NCBI GenBank assembly: GCA_016193585.1
Contig: JACPRW010000003.1
Span: 62,001 to 126,000 of the forward strand
Origin: Candidatus Aenigmatarchaeota archaeon
GTDB taxonomy: Archaea; Aenigmatarchaeota; Aenigmatarchaeia; GW2011-AR5
DNA: 64,000 nt
Direction of reading: 5' to 3'
Below, one piece after another: positions 34,377 to 42,949 of this stretch (position 1 is its first letter; every line of letters starts with the position of its first letter). Position numbers and translations under genes: made by a program. The notes beneath the pieces were generated by a model. The model was not told the origin of the DNA, searched no databases, and saw only the letters and a list, made by a program, of their open reading frames with translations.

Positions 34377-34829
34377 ATGGTAATAGAAGGTGTAAAAATA
34401 ATCCCGTTGAAACAGATTCCTGACGAGCGGGGGAAGGTCATGCACATGCTCAAGGTGACTGACCCCCACTTCGAGGAGTTTGGGGAAATCTATTTCTCCG
34501 TTATATATCCTGGCGTGATAAAGGGCTGGCACCTGCACAAAAAAATGACCATCAATTATGCGGTGGTGACGGGCATGATAAAGCTTGTCCTGTACGACCA
34601 GCGGCCGGAGTCGAAGACAAAAGGGGAGTTGATGGAACTGTTCGTCGGCGAGGACAATTACGTGCTCGTCACCGTCCCGCTAGGAGTGGTGAACGGGTTC
34701 AAGGGCGTCGGCACCAAGACTGCGATTGTGGCTAACTGCGCAACGATACCGCACGACCCTGCGGAAATCGTGAGAATGGACCCGTTCAAGAACGACATAC
34801 CTTATGACTGGGGCATCAGGAACTGCTGA
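34377..34829 (+). CDS. dTDP-4-dehydrorhamnose 3,5-epimerase-like cupin
   Basis: 150 residues. IPLKQIPDERGKVMHMLKVTDPHFEEFGEIYFSVIYPGVIKGWHLHKKMTINYAVVTGMIKLVLYD shows the RmlC fold with the WHLH histidines and the basic residue after them; VPLGVVNGFKGVGTKTAIVANCATIPHDPAE completes the barrel. It converges with an RmlD-like gene (14-bp overlap). The pair probably act on the same 4-keto sugar; an rmlA/rmlB supply is encoded at 21-23 kb. Stand-alone use is possible. Confidence 0.88.
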   Translation: MVIEGVKIIPLKQIPDERGKVMHMLKVTDPHFEEFGEIYFSVIYPGVIKGWHLHKKMTINYAVVTGMIKLVLYDQRPESKTKGELMELFVGEDNYVLVTVPLGVVNGFKGVGTKTAIVANCATIPHDPAEIVRMDPFKNDIPYDWGIRNC

Positions 34830-35712
34830 CGCCCGGCATGTGTTCCCTGAGATAGGTGAGCCCTTCGTCAGCGCCCAGCAGCCTGATTCCTGAGTCCTTT
34901 TCCGCTTTCGTATTGCTGAGCCTGTTGTTGCCGCGCCGTGCAGGAAGGCGCAGCGTTGAGGCGTCCATAGGCCGTACAAGATTCTTGCTGAAGCCGAACG
35001 CCTCCGCTATTTTGAGGGCGAAGTCGTGCCTGCTGAGGAAATCGCTGCCGGCGATGTGGTATGTACCGGTCCTGCCGTCCTCGATGAGCTTGCCGAGCAC
35101 GTCGCAGAAGTTTTCTGCAAGGGTGGGCGAATTGTACCAGTCCGTGATTTCTTTTATTGGCTTGTTGTTCGAGAGCATGGATAGCACCCTCGTTGCCGAA
35201 TTGGCCTTCTGCCATTTTTCCGTCCAGCAGTACGGCTGGTCTGTTCGTGCAATTATGTACGGAAGTCCTGACGATGCAACAATCCGTTCCCCTTCGAGCT
35301 TGGTGAAGCCGTAATAGTTTACCGGATTTGGTACGTCTTCCTCTGCCAGTAGCTTGTGCGGCGAATCAAAGACCGCAGACGTCGAAATAAAGGCAATCGA
35401 ACTCCCCGCTTCCTTGCACGCATCGACGACGTTTTCTGTCCCGCGTATGTTTATTGCGTCGGCGAGCTCCTTGTTCGTTTCGCACATGTCCATGTTCGTG
35501 AGCGCACTCGTATGGATGACGACGTCTGGTTTCGCTTTCCGTATAATGCCGAGCGTTCGCTGGCGGTCGGTGATGTCAAGCGTGAAGCGCCCCGCGCCGC
35601 GTATCGTGCAGTCATGAGTAAGCGTTGTATAGGCAACAGAATGGGCAACGGCGAGCCTTGAGGCGAGCTTGTACCCGAGCATGCCGCTGCCGCCAGTGAC
35701 AAGGACGCGCAT
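34816..35712 (-). CDS. dTDP-4-dehydrorhamnose reductase-like SDR
   Basis: 298 residues, the normal RmlD length. VLVTGGSGMLGYKLASRLA, LDITDRQRTLGIIRKAKPDVVIHTSALTNMDMCETNKELADAINIRGTENV, ISTSAVFDS and NYYGFTKLEGERI are in order; the last gives Tyr and Lys. A shared TATA box with the divergent C-methyltransferase gene lies 26 bp from the start. Likely reduces a 4-keto-6-deoxy nucleotide sugar. Confidence 0.9.
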   Translation of the reverse strand: MRVLVTGGSGMLGYKLASRLAVAHSVAYTTLTHDCTIRGAGRFTLDITDRQRTLGIIRKAKPDVVIHTSALTNMDMCETNKELADAINIRGTENVVDACKEAGSSIAFISTSAVFDSPHKLLAEEDVPNPVNYYGFTKLEGERIVASSGLPYIIARTDQPYCWTEKWQKANSATRVLSMLSNNKPIKEITDWYNSPTLAENFCDVLGKLIEDGRTGTYHIAGSDFLSRHDFALKIAEAFGFSKNLVRPMDASTLRLPARRGNNRLSNTKAEKDSGIRLLGADEGLTYLREHMPGVSSS

Positions 35713-35760
35713 ATAGACCGATAAGCTTGATACACTTAAATCTTTTACAAGAATTCTATA
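35713..35760. promoter_or_regulatory. Bidirectional promoter with one TATA box
   Basis: The 48-bp divergent gap holds ACTTAAATC at 35734-35742. Its centre is about 23 bp from the right start (35761) and 26 bp from the left start (35712), so one box can serve two leaderless messages. No Shine-Dalgarno is visible for either gene. Confidence 0.5.
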
Positions 35761-36975
35761 ATGATGCTGTGCAGGATATGCAAATCAGCCAGTCTGCATA
35801 AGTTTCTCTCGTTGGGTCCGATACCGCTTGTCAACAGCCTCCTGAAAACGGAGCAGCTGAACCTGCCGGAGAACTATTTCCCCCTTGACGTTTACTTCTG
35901 TGCCGGCTGCACACTCGTGCAGCTCACGTATGTTGTCCCTCCTGAGACGCTTTTCAGGGACTACGTCTACCTGACGGGCACGTCGAAAACGATGAGGCAG
36001 CACTTCGGCGAGCTTGCGCGTGACATCGAGCAGCGGTTCGGTGTCGAAGGGTCGCTGGTCATCGACATCGGCGGCAATGACGGAACGCTCCTCCACGGCT
36101 TCAGAAAGCCCCGGGTACTGAACGTGGAACCCGCGCGCAACATTGCGCAGATTTCGGAAGCGAACGGCGTCAAATCGTATCCTGAGTTTTTCTCGGAGAA
36201 AACTGCAGGAGATATCCTGGAGAAATTCGGCAAGGCACGTGTCATCATAGGGACAAACGTTTTTGCGCACTGCAACGACATCGACGACTTCGTGAAAGGA
36301 GTTTTGGTTCTTCTCGAGGATGAAGGCGTGTTCGTGGTGGAATTCCCATACCTCGCTGACATGATAAGCCAAAACGAGTTTGACACGATTTACCACGAGC
36401 ACCTGTCATATTTTTCCGTTTCTCCTCTCGTGCGGCACTTCGGCAGGTACGGTCTCGAGATATTCGATGTCCAGAGGTTTGCTGTCCATGGGGGCTCGAT
36501 ACGGCTGTTCGTGAAGAGGAAAGGCGCCCCGCACAGGAGCACGGGGGCTCTTGAAAAAATCCTGAAACTGGAGAACGATATGAAACTGGACGCCTTTGAT
36601 ACGTATCTCGCATTCGCATCGCGCGTCAGGGCGATACGCGAGAAGCTGCTGGCGATGCTCAGGAAGGCGAAGAGCGAGGGGAAGCGGGTTGCCGGATACG
36701 GAGCCCCTGCAAAAGGAAACATCCTCCTGAACTACTGCGGCATCGGCACCGGGCTGCTCGAATACACGGTTGATAAGAACGAGATGAAACAGGGGTTCTT
36801 CACTCCCGGGATGCACATCCCCATCTACGGCCCGGGGAAGCTGATGGAGGACAAGCCTGACTACGTCCTGTTGCTCGCGTGGAATTTCGGGGGCGAAATA
36901 ATGAAACAGGAACAGGGATACCATCTATCAGGAGGCAGATTCATAGTGCCGATACCCGAGCCTTCTGTTGTCTGA
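35761..36975 (+). CDS. Sugar C-methyltransferase with N-terminal zinc-binding domain (TylC3/NovU-like)
   Basis: 404 residues. The N-terminal LCRICKSASLHKFLSLGPIPLVNSLL and YFCAGCTLVQL supply four cysteines of the putative zinc-binding domain (Methyltransf_13). LVIDIGGNDGTLLHGF is the SAM site, NVFAHCNDIDDFVKGVLVLLEDEGVFVVEFPYL is motif IV, and YHEHLSYFS contains the catalytic Tyr-His-Glu of this family. The C-terminal YGAPAKGNILLNYCGI belongs to the Methyltransf_14 domain. It methylates a carbon of a keto-deoxysugar nucleotide, giving a branched sugar. Confidence 0.92.
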   Translation: MMLCRICKSASLHKFLSLGPIPLVNSLLKTEQLNLPENYFPLDVYFCAGCTLVQLTYVVPPETLFRDYVYLTGTSKTMRQHFGELARDIEQRFGVEGSLVIDIGGNDGTLLHGFRKPRVLNVEPARNIAQISEANGVKSYPEFFSEKTAGDILEKFGKARVIIGTNVFAHCNDIDDFVKGVLVLLEDEGVFVVEFPYLADMISQNEFDTIYHEHLSYFSVSPLVRHFGRYGLEIFDVQRFAVHGGSIRLFVKRKGAPHRSTGALEKILKLENDMKLDAFDTYLAFASRVRAIREKLLAMLRKAKSEGKRVAGYGAPAKGNILLNYCGIGTGLLEYTVDKNEMKQGFFTPGMHIPIYGPGKLMEDKPDYVLLLAWNFGGEIMKQEQGYHLSGGRFIVPIPEPSVV

Positions 36976-36982
36976 CTATGGC

Positions 36983-37073
36983 TTTGTAGCTTTGTTTACA
37001 AAGTACCCATTGCCGCCGCATGGCTTGACGCATCTTCGGCACGTCTTTTCGGGCGACGGTCATGGATGCTTTG
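36983..37073 (+). repeat. Multi-branched palindromic element (H), degenerate copy 2
   Basis: GCTTTGTTTACAAAG, then ACCCATTGCCGCCG and TGGCTTGACGCATCTTCGGC line up with the left two thirds of the element at 16556-16684 (same order, about 70 percent alike by eye). The right arm is reduced to GCTTTGTG. A local hairpin CTTTGT/ACAAAG forms at its start. It fills the 118-bp gap between two convergent genes. Confidence 0.6.
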
Positions 37074-37093
37074 TGCACAGCAGTGCGGATTGG

Positions 37094-38014
37094 TCATGCC
37101 TCGCTGAGAAGAAGGCGTATGCCCTGTTCCAGGGAAACCTTCGGCGTAAATCCGAACTTTTTGATTTTGCTGATGCCGGCGAGCGTGTGTTCCACGTAGT
37201 TCTTGAGCGGGTTCTGTTTGTACAGTGGCTGTATGTCGGTGCCGAGTGTCTCGTTGATGAGCGCCACGAGTTCATTGAGCGTATATGATGTTCCTGTTCC
37301 TACGTTGAAAACGCCCTCCATAGGCGTCGTCATTGCGAGGATGTTGGCCTCAAGTGCGTCGTTTATGAAAAGAAAGTCCCTTGTTTGCGTGCCGTCGCCG
37401 TAGATGAAGGGCTCTTGCCCCTTCTTCATTGCCCACAGAAACTGGCTTACCAGGTTTGCGTAGCTGCCCTTGTGCGTTTCGTTGAAGCCGTACACGGCAA
37501 AGTACCGCAGCCCTGCGAGCTTCATGCCGTGGGTTCTCCTGAACACGTCGGCGATGAGCTCGCGCACATAGAGGGTGACTTCATACATGGTCTTTGGTTC
37601 TATTTTCTGGTCTTCTGTATAGGGAAGCGGGTTGCCGGAATAAACAGAGCTTGTCGAGGCGTATATCACTTTCTTGACGCCGCTCGCAAGGGACGCATTG
37701 AGGATGTTGGTGAAACCGGTCACGTTGACATCGGTCCAGTCTGCCGGGTCCGGCGCTTTGCCGTCAACGTACATCGGCGCCGAGCTTATGGCCGCGAGAT
37801 GAAAAACATAGTCGAAGCCGCCTTTCATGAAAAGCTCGTGCAGCTTCGGCCTGTCAGTCACGCTGAGCGGAAAGAACGACACTCCTTTGGCGATGTTCTC
37901 TTTCCTTCCGAGGAACAGGTTGTCGATGACGGTGACCTCGTGTCCGCGCTCGCTGAGGGAGTTGGCGAGGCTGCTTCCTATAAATCCCGCGCCGCCGGTC
38001 ACCAGTATACGCAT
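37094..38014 (-). CDS. Extended SDR sugar-nucleotide epimerase-like protein lacking the catalytic lysine
   Basis: 306 residues from the ATG at 38014 (MRILVTGGAGFIGSSLA). Cofactor site, VFHLAAISSAPMYVDG and STSSVYSGNPLPY are normal, but the YxxxK motif reads MYEVTLYVREL, with leucine where lysine is expected. The downstream RYFAVYGFNETHKGSYANLVSQF and RDFLFINDALEANI are intact, so this is not a broken gene. It may bind NAD without the usual acid-base step, or have a shifted lysine/arginine (the nearby RE). A TTTAAA box is 28 bp upstream and shared with the divergent gene. Confidence 0.85.
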   Translation of the reverse strand: MRILVTGGAGFIGSSLANSLSERGHEVTVIDNLFLGRKENIAKGVSFFPLSVTDRPKLHELFMKGGFDYVFHLAAISSAPMYVDGKAPDPADWTDVNVTGFTNILNASLASGVKKVIYASTSSVYSGNPLPYTEDQKIEPKTMYEVTLYVRELIADVFRRTHGMKLAGLRYFAVYGFNETHKGSYANLVSQFLWAMKKGQEPFIYGDGTQTRDFLFINDALEANILAMTTPMEGVFNVGTGTSYTLNELVALINETLGTDIQPLYKQNPLKNYVEHTLAGISKIKKFGFTPKVSLEQGIRLLLSEA

Positions 38015-38066
38015 ACGACCACACTTTTGGCTGAAATCATTTAAAGGTATTTTCGTAAAGTAATGC
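38015..38066. promoter_or_regulatory. Bidirectional promoter with one TATA box
   Basis: CATTTAAAGG in a 52-bp divergent gap, with TTTAAA at 38040-38045. The centre is 24.5 bp from the right start (38067) and 28.5 bp from the left start (38014). Same arrangement as at 5235, 35713 and 42895. Confidence 0.5.
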
Positions 38067-38999
38067 ATGAAGTATAAACTGCTTCTTTTCGCCTTTTCGG
38101 CGCTGCTGCTTGCGGCCATCGTGTGGCTGTCCGATCCGGGAGAGATGACAGGGCATCTTGCCAAGGCGGATTATCGGTATATTCTTCTCGGTTTCGCGGT
38201 TGCAACCGCATCCCTGCTGCTGCGTGTCATGAAATGGAAGGTTCTGCTCAATGATATCGGGTTCGTGCAGCTGTTGCCGGTGCAGCTGCTCGGCATTACG
38301 ATAAGCAACTTCACCCCCGGAAAGGCGGCGGAACCGTTCAAGGCCGTGCTGCTGAAGGCGAAGGAGAAAAGGAGCGTGTCATCGGTGATGCCGTCGATTG
38401 TATGGGAGCGCATCATAGATGTAATAGTCCTCGTCCTCGCGTCGCTCTTCCTTCTTTTTATTGTATCGGAGGAGTTGCTCCTTGCCGCCTATGTAAGCAT
38501 AGGCTTGTTTTCGGTCGTTGTTGTGGCGGCGCTCGTGCTCATGCATAACGAGTCGCTGGGTACGGTCATGTTCAATTTCATGAGAAAATTCCCTTTTTTG
38601 AACAGAGTAGACGGAAGTTTCATAAAAAATTTCTACAGCGAGAAGATACCAACGAAAAACATTCTTGTATCGCTCGCCGTGACCTCTGGTGTTTGGGCGC
38701 TCGACGGGATGGTGCTCTACGTTGCACTCCGCAGCGTGGGTGTTGACGTTGCGCCGGCGTACCTCGTCGGCATTCTTGCCCTTTCTACGCTCATTGGGGT
38801 GATATCGTTTCTGCCGGGTGGTATAGGGAGCTCGGAATTTGTCATGCTCGTGATGCTCGGCCATCTTGGCGTGGAGCAGGCGGTTGCGCTGTCAGGGATA
38901 ATTTTGATGAGGCTGATGACCCTGTGGTACAGCACGCTGCTGGGGTATCTTTCGTTCGTCTATATGACGAGAAAACTCAATATCTCCATTAGGCTCTAG
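38067..38999 (+). CDS. Lysylphosphatidylglycerol synthase TM-region-like membrane protein (UPF0104)
   Basis: 310 residues with about eight membrane helices. LLLRVMKWKVLLNDIGF, LLGITISNFTPGKAAEPFKAVLLK (the GxxEPxK-type motif) and IVWERIIDVIVLV are the conserved blocks of this family, as is FLPGGIGSSEFVMLVMLGHLGV near the C-terminus. Archaeal relatives have been connected to flipping or handling dolichol-phosphate sugars; here the neighbours (N-glycosylation genes to the left) fit that, but function is inference. Its end overlaps secD by 11 bp. Confidence 0.85.
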   Translation: MKYKLLLFAFSALLLAAIVWLSDPGEMTGHLAKADYRYILLGFAVATASLLLRVMKWKVLLNDIGFVQLLPVQLLGITISNFTPGKAAEPFKAVLLKAKEKRSVSSVMPSIVWERIIDVIVLVLASLFLLFIVSEELLLAAYVSIGLFSVVVVAALVLMHNESLGTVMFNFMRKFPFLNRVDGSFIKNFYSEKIPTKNILVSLAVTSGVWALDGMVLYVALRSVGVDVAPAYLVGILALSTLIGVISFLPGGIGSSEFVMLVMLGHLGVEQAVALSGIILMRLMTLWYSTLLGYLSFVYMTRKLNISIRL

Positions 39000-40566
39000 A
39001 TTCTCCGACAAGTTTTTCGATGATGACGCCGAACGCCGGCCTTGCCAGGAGAATTCCGGCAAGCACGCCGATCATCGTGGTGATGGCGAATCCCCGCAGG
39101 AGACCGAAGCCGAGAGTGAGGAGCGGCAGCATCGCTGCTATCATGACGCCGGCGGAGCCGAAAATTATGAAGAATGCATGCTTCAGTTTCTCCCTGAGCG
39201 TTGTCGCACGCTCCTCCTTTCTGAGGCTCTGGTCAATCATGATTATCTGGCTGTCTATGCCCGTGCCAACCGTTGCGATGATGCCCGCGAGCGCGGCGAG
39301 GTCTATGGTCCATCCTATGACGACAGAAGCGCCGAGTATTATGATTACTTCGCTGAGGGACACGATGAGCATAGGCAGGACCAGTTGTATTTTCCTGTAG
39401 CGCGCGAAAACGACGAGCGCAACGCCGCCTGCCGAAAGCATACCGGCGAAAAAGACCGCTCTCAGAAATCCCTCGCCAAGAGTGGGGGAAATGGTGTCGA
39501 TTTGCATGATCTCTACGGCTCCTGGCAGGGCTCCTGACCGCAGTATGGACTGCAGTTTGACGCGTTCCCACACTGCTTCATCGTAGCTTGATGCCCCTCC
39601 GGTCACCAGTATCTCCGTTGCCTGCTGCCCTTTGAGGTTCGCTGCTATGTTGAGCGAATCGATAAGGTTGTCGTCGAGATAAAGCGAAATCGGCTCCTCG
39701 AGGTAATCAATCCTCCGTGGTATGTTGTTGGTGATGAGCGCGAACTTTTTCGCGCCGTGGTCGGATATCTGGAGACTGAACGACCATGTATAGCCGTTAG
39801 CCGTTTTTTCTATCCTCGACCGCTGGGGGTCTGAGAAGACTGCGACGATGTCCTTCCCTGTATAGACGGTGGAAGTGAGGTTGACGACGGGGTCGCTGCT
39901 TCCGACGTAGAACGGGATGTCGTCAAGTACAAACGTTTCTCCTTCGCGCGCAGTGATGCCTGCTTCAGGTATTCTGAGCGAGGAGTCGTCGAGGATAACC
40001 GTGTACGTTCTGTCGAGGACGAGTGAGCCGTTGTTCTGGAGCTTGAGCGGTATTCTTGCTTCAAACTTCCCCTGCTTCTCGAGCAGCTCCTCGAGTTCCT
40101 GCCGCGAGCCGCCTGCAATGGATATCTCGATGTACTCGTTTTCTATCGACCTGAAAACCGATTCCCTGAGCCCGTACACGTTGATTCTTGTCTGCAACGT
40201 GTTGATGGACTGGCTGATGGCGTCCGTCTGGTTGGACGTGACCTTGATAAGCGCCCTCGTGCCGCCCTTGATGTCCAGGCCGAATTTAAGGTTGGACGAT
40301 GCCAGCGGTTCGACATCTATGTCCAGGCTTCCGTTGGCCTGCACGATGCGCTGGCCCTTGCTGGTATCGGCCTTGACGAGTCCGTAGTAGTCGCGGCTGA
40401 CAACCTGTTCTGTTGCATCTTCGCCGTTGATCCGGTAGATGATATCGCCTGCTGCGAACGAGGCATTGGTGCCGGAGTCGGTGACCTGCACGCCCTTTTG
40501 GAATGGATTGGGCGCTATCAGGATAAGCGAGAGGACAACGGCTGCAAGCCATATGAGTATCTTCAT
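38989..40566 (-). CDS. secD: Preprotein translocase subunit SecD
   Basis: 525 residues from the ATG at 40566 with AGGA just upstream; a GTG at 40578 would overlap secF. One N-terminal helix, a large extracellular P1 domain starting FGLDIKGGTRALIKV (the GLDLxGG motif), then five C-terminal helices with the GIIATVGTGIDSQIIMIDQSLRKE block. It works with SecF at the Sec61-type channel to aid protein release using the ion gradient. secF is immediately upstream, the order typical of archaea. Confidence 0.95.
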   Translation of the reverse strand: MKILIWLAAVVLSLILIAPNPFQKGVQVTDSGTNASFAAGDIIYRINGEDATEQVVSRDYYGLVKADTSKGQRIVQANGSLDIDVEPLASSNLKFGLDIKGGTRALIKVTSNQTDAISQSINTLQTRINVYGLRESVFRSIENEYIEISIAGGSRQELEELLEKQGKFEARIPLKLQNNGSLVLDRTYTVILDDSSLRIPEAGITAREGETFVLDDIPFYVGSSDPVVNLTSTVYTGKDIVAVFSDPQRSRIEKTANGYTWSFSLQISDHGAKKFALITNNIPRRIDYLEEPISLYLDDNLIDSLNIAANLKGQQATEILVTGGASSYDEAVWERVKLQSILRSGALPGAVEIMQIDTISPTLGEGFLRAVFFAGMLSAGGVALVVFARYRKIQLVLPMLIVSLSEVIIILGASVVIGWTIDLAALAGIIATVGTGIDSQIIMIDQSLRKEERATTLREKLKHAFFIIFGSAGVMIAAMLPLLTLGFGLLRGFAITTMIGVLAGILLARPAFGVIIEKLVGESRA

Positions 40567-40570
40567 GTTC

Positions 40571-41389
40571 CTAAGCACGTTTCATCATCCACCATCTGAG
40601 CAATCCGGCATTTGCGAACCACGTCGCCGGAATGTCGACAACAATGCCTATGATGAGCACGAGCGCCATCTGGCTCAGCACAAAAGAACCTGCAAAAAGG
40701 TACATCGCTGACAGCGCAGCAAGCGCCGTCAGGGACATGGTAAGACCCGTTATCATCGAGCTTCGTATCTTCGCATTGGTGTCGCCGCCGTGCCGCAACA
40801 GGTTCGATGTCAGGAGTATGTCGGTGTCAACCGAGTACCCTATGATCATGAGCAGCGCCGCGAGCACCGAGAGTGAGAGCTGTACGCCGAGCATGCTGAG
40901 AACCGCAATGGTGACCACTATGTCCGTTGTCGCGGCCAGTATCACGATTAGGCTGGGGACCGGCGAGCGGAAGAGGATGAAGACGAATACTGACATCGCC
41001 ACGAAAGCCACGAGAAGCGCGATTTGAGCCTGTTTCCAGAAGACCTCGCCGAGCGACGGGCCGAATGTCCGCACCGTGGGCTCTCCCACCAGCACGCCAG
41101 AACTGCGCAGGACGCCGAGCACCTCGTTCTCGTCCTGCTCCGCCGGTATTTCTATGAGCACGCGTCTGCCTTCTGCCGCGGTCCTCACGTGCGCGTAACC
41201 GGGCATATCACCGGCGCCGCCGCGAATTTCCGCTTCGATTATTTTCCCTCCCCGCAGCTCGACGTCGCGTTCGAGAAAGCTTCCCTTTGTCACGACATTG
41301 TGCACAAGCAGGACAGATGCGGCGATGAGGAGCACGAAGGGAACAGCAATGAGCTGTTTCCAGTGCTTCTCGGTGAACGAGAAAATCAT
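40571..41389 (-). CDS. secF: Preprotein translocase subunit SecF
   Basis: 272 residues. N-terminal helix, a short P1 domain beginning VELRGGKIIEAEIRG, then five helices including ALLMIIGYSVDTDILLTSNLLRHG, the conserved SecF block, and SMITGLTMSLTALAALSAMYLF. First gene of the secFD operon. A CGCTTTAATACG TATA-like sequence lies 27 bp upstream of the start, so its message is probably leaderless. Confidence 0.95.
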   Translation of the reverse strand: MIFSFTEKHWKQLIAVPFVLLIAASVLLVHNVVTKGSFLERDVELRGGKIIEAEIRGGAGDMPGYAHVRTAAEGRRVLIEIPAEQDENEVLGVLRSSGVLVGEPTVRTFGPSLGEVFWKQAQIALLVAFVAMSVFVFILFRSPVPSLIVILAATTDIVVTIAVLSMLGVQLSLSVLAALLMIIGYSVDTDILLTSNLLRHGGDTNAKIRSSMITGLTMSLTALAALSAMYLFAGSFVLSQMALVLIIGIVVDIPATWFANAGLLRWWMMKRA

Positions 41390-41463
41390 ACGTATTAACT
41401 TGGAATGAACGTATTAAAGCGCCGGCTGCTCCGTTCCATCTTAAGAATTTTTCTCAGATACAA

Positions 41464-42564
41464 ATGGAAATGCATGACGTTATCATCGTCGGCTCCGGCG
41501 TCGCGGGCGGCTATCTGGCGCAGAAATTGGAGGGCCTTGACGTGCTGGTCGTTGAGAAATCGAAGGATGCCAGCCTGAAGGATTCGGGTATTGTTTCTTC
41601 CAGGTTCTTCGACTTTGTCCGTGTCGGCCGCCTCGTCGAGCACGAAATAACAGAGATGCGTGCAGTCGCGCCGTCCGGGAACTCGTTCTACCTGCGTTCT
41701 GAAAAGCCGTTCGCGTACCTTCTCGACCGGCTGGAGCTGTCGCGTTTCCTTATGAAAGGCGCTGCAAGGAGCGCCGAAATGGCGTTTGAAATGGTGAAGG
41801 ACGTCGAATATTTCAAAAGCCACGTGCACGTGACGACGAATGAGGGTTCGTATGATGCCCGGATGGTTGTCGGTGCAGACGGCGCGCTGTCGAAAGTCCG
41901 GAAAAGCATGGGAATAAGTCCGCCCGGGAAAATGTATGCAGGGATGTTCGTGCGGTCGCAGGAACCTGTGGGGGAGGGGGTGGACGTGTTCTTCAACAAG
42001 TACTATTCTCCCGACTTCTTTTCGTGGACCATTGGGCAGAACAGGGAATACGGGCTGATAACGTCCATCCGGCCTGCTGAATACCTTGACTATTTCCGCG
42101 GCCATCAGGGGCTTCCAGAGGGAACGCTACGTTCGTACCTGGTTCCTGCCGGCTTCACGAGGTCGTATGGCGATAGGGCACTGCTGGTCGGCGAATCATG
42201 CGGGCAGGTGAAGCCCATCAGCGGCGGGGGTATAGTCTTCTCCCTGGTTGCGGCCCGCCACGCCGCGCGCGTTATCAGGGAAGCGTTCGCGAATGACCGT
42301 TTCGATGCGCGCATGCTGGGCAATTACGAGCGCCTGTGGCGCGGCGAGCTGTCGTGGGAAATCAGGCTCCAGCTGCTTGTCAGGAATGCGTACCGATGGC
42401 TCACGAATAAGGATATTGAGAAGCTGTTCAGGGATTTCGGCCCGCGCATCGAGGATGCGAGAGGATTTGACTACGACCACCTGAGCGGCATCGTGTCAGG
42501 GCTGCCGAAATGGAAGCTGATGCAGCATGCGGTCGCCAATGTGCCGTATGTGCTGCGCGGCTGA
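41464..42564 (+). CDS. Geranylgeranyl reductase family flavoprotein
   Basis: 366 residues. The FAD-binding MHDVIIVGSGVAGGYLAQKL opens the protein; VVGADGALSKVRKSMG is the second FAD motif with the DG pair; RALLVGESCGQVKPISGGGIVFSLVAARHAARVI is the third, with GG before the helix. In archaea this group saturates the isoprenoid chains of membrane ether lipids (digeranylgeranylglycerophospholipid reductase) or dolichol-phosphate. It converges with the NAC gene with no gap. The membrane-lipid role matches the mevalonate genes at 50-57 kb. Confidence 0.88.
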   Translation: MEMHDVIIVGSGVAGGYLAQKLEGLDVLVVEKSKDASLKDSGIVSSRFFDFVRVGRLVEHEITEMRAVAPSGNSFYLRSEKPFAYLLDRLELSRFLMKGAARSAEMAFEMVKDVEYFKSHVHVTTNEGSYDARMVVGADGALSKVRKSMGISPPGKMYAGMFVRSQEPVGEGVDVFFNKYYSPDFFSWTIGQNREYGLITSIRPAEYLDYFRGHQGLPEGTLRSYLVPAGFTRSYGDRALLVGESCGQVKPISGGGIVFSLVAARHAARVIREAFANDRFDARMLGNYERLWRGELSWEIRLQLLVRNAYRWLTNKDIEKLFRDFGPRIEDARGFDYDHLSGIVSGLPKWKLMQHAVANVPYVLRG

Positions 42565-42894
42565 TCAATCCTCGGTAAGCTCCATGATCGCTTTCGCGAG
42601 GTCGTTGTCGAGTTCCTCAAGCTTCCGCACCACGGTTTCCCTGTCCTTGCCGGTCTTCTCCATGACGAGCTTGATGTCGGTTTCGCTGGAGGATGCGCTT
42701 TCTGATATCTCGCCCGTAATCTGGTAAACTTCTTTCCCGAGCATGTCGGCTATCATTATCTCCGGTTTGGAGATGATTATGTTCCTGTCCTTGCATTTTA
42801 TGATGACCTCTTCGGCATTGACCTCGCGCACATTGAGGTTGAGTTTTTTCATTGCTTCCTGGAGTTTTTTGTCGTTCATCCTTCCGAATCCCAT
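42565..42894 (-). CDS. nac: Archaeal nascent polypeptide-associated complex protein
   Basis: 109 residues. The NAC domain reads REVNAEEVIIKCKDRNIIISKPEIMIADMLGKEVYQITG, followed by an acidic linker and a C-terminal UBA domain (KLVMEKTGKDRETVVRKLEELDNDLAKAIMELTED). It binds emerging chains at the ribosome as a homodimer. N-terminal MNDKKLQEAMKKLNL is typical of archaeal NAC. The start shares a TATA region with the divergent membrane transporter gene. Confidence 0.93.
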   Translation of the reverse strand: MGFGRMNDKKLQEAMKKLNLNVREVNAEEVIIKCKDRNIIISKPEIMIADMLGKEVYQITGEISESASSSETDIKLVMEKTGKDRETVVRKLEELDNDLAKAIMELTED

Positions 42895-42949
42895 GGTATA
42901 CCTTTGCCAGAGGACGATTTAAATACGTCTGGCTCCAAGACTTTTTTGC
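42895..42949. promoter_or_regulatory. Bidirectional promoter with one TATA box
   Basis: GATTTAAATACG in a 55-bp divergent gap, TTTAAA at 42918-42923. The centre is 26.5 bp from the left start (42894) and 29.5 bp from the right start (42950). No Shine-Dalgarno precedes either gene. Confidence 0.5.
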
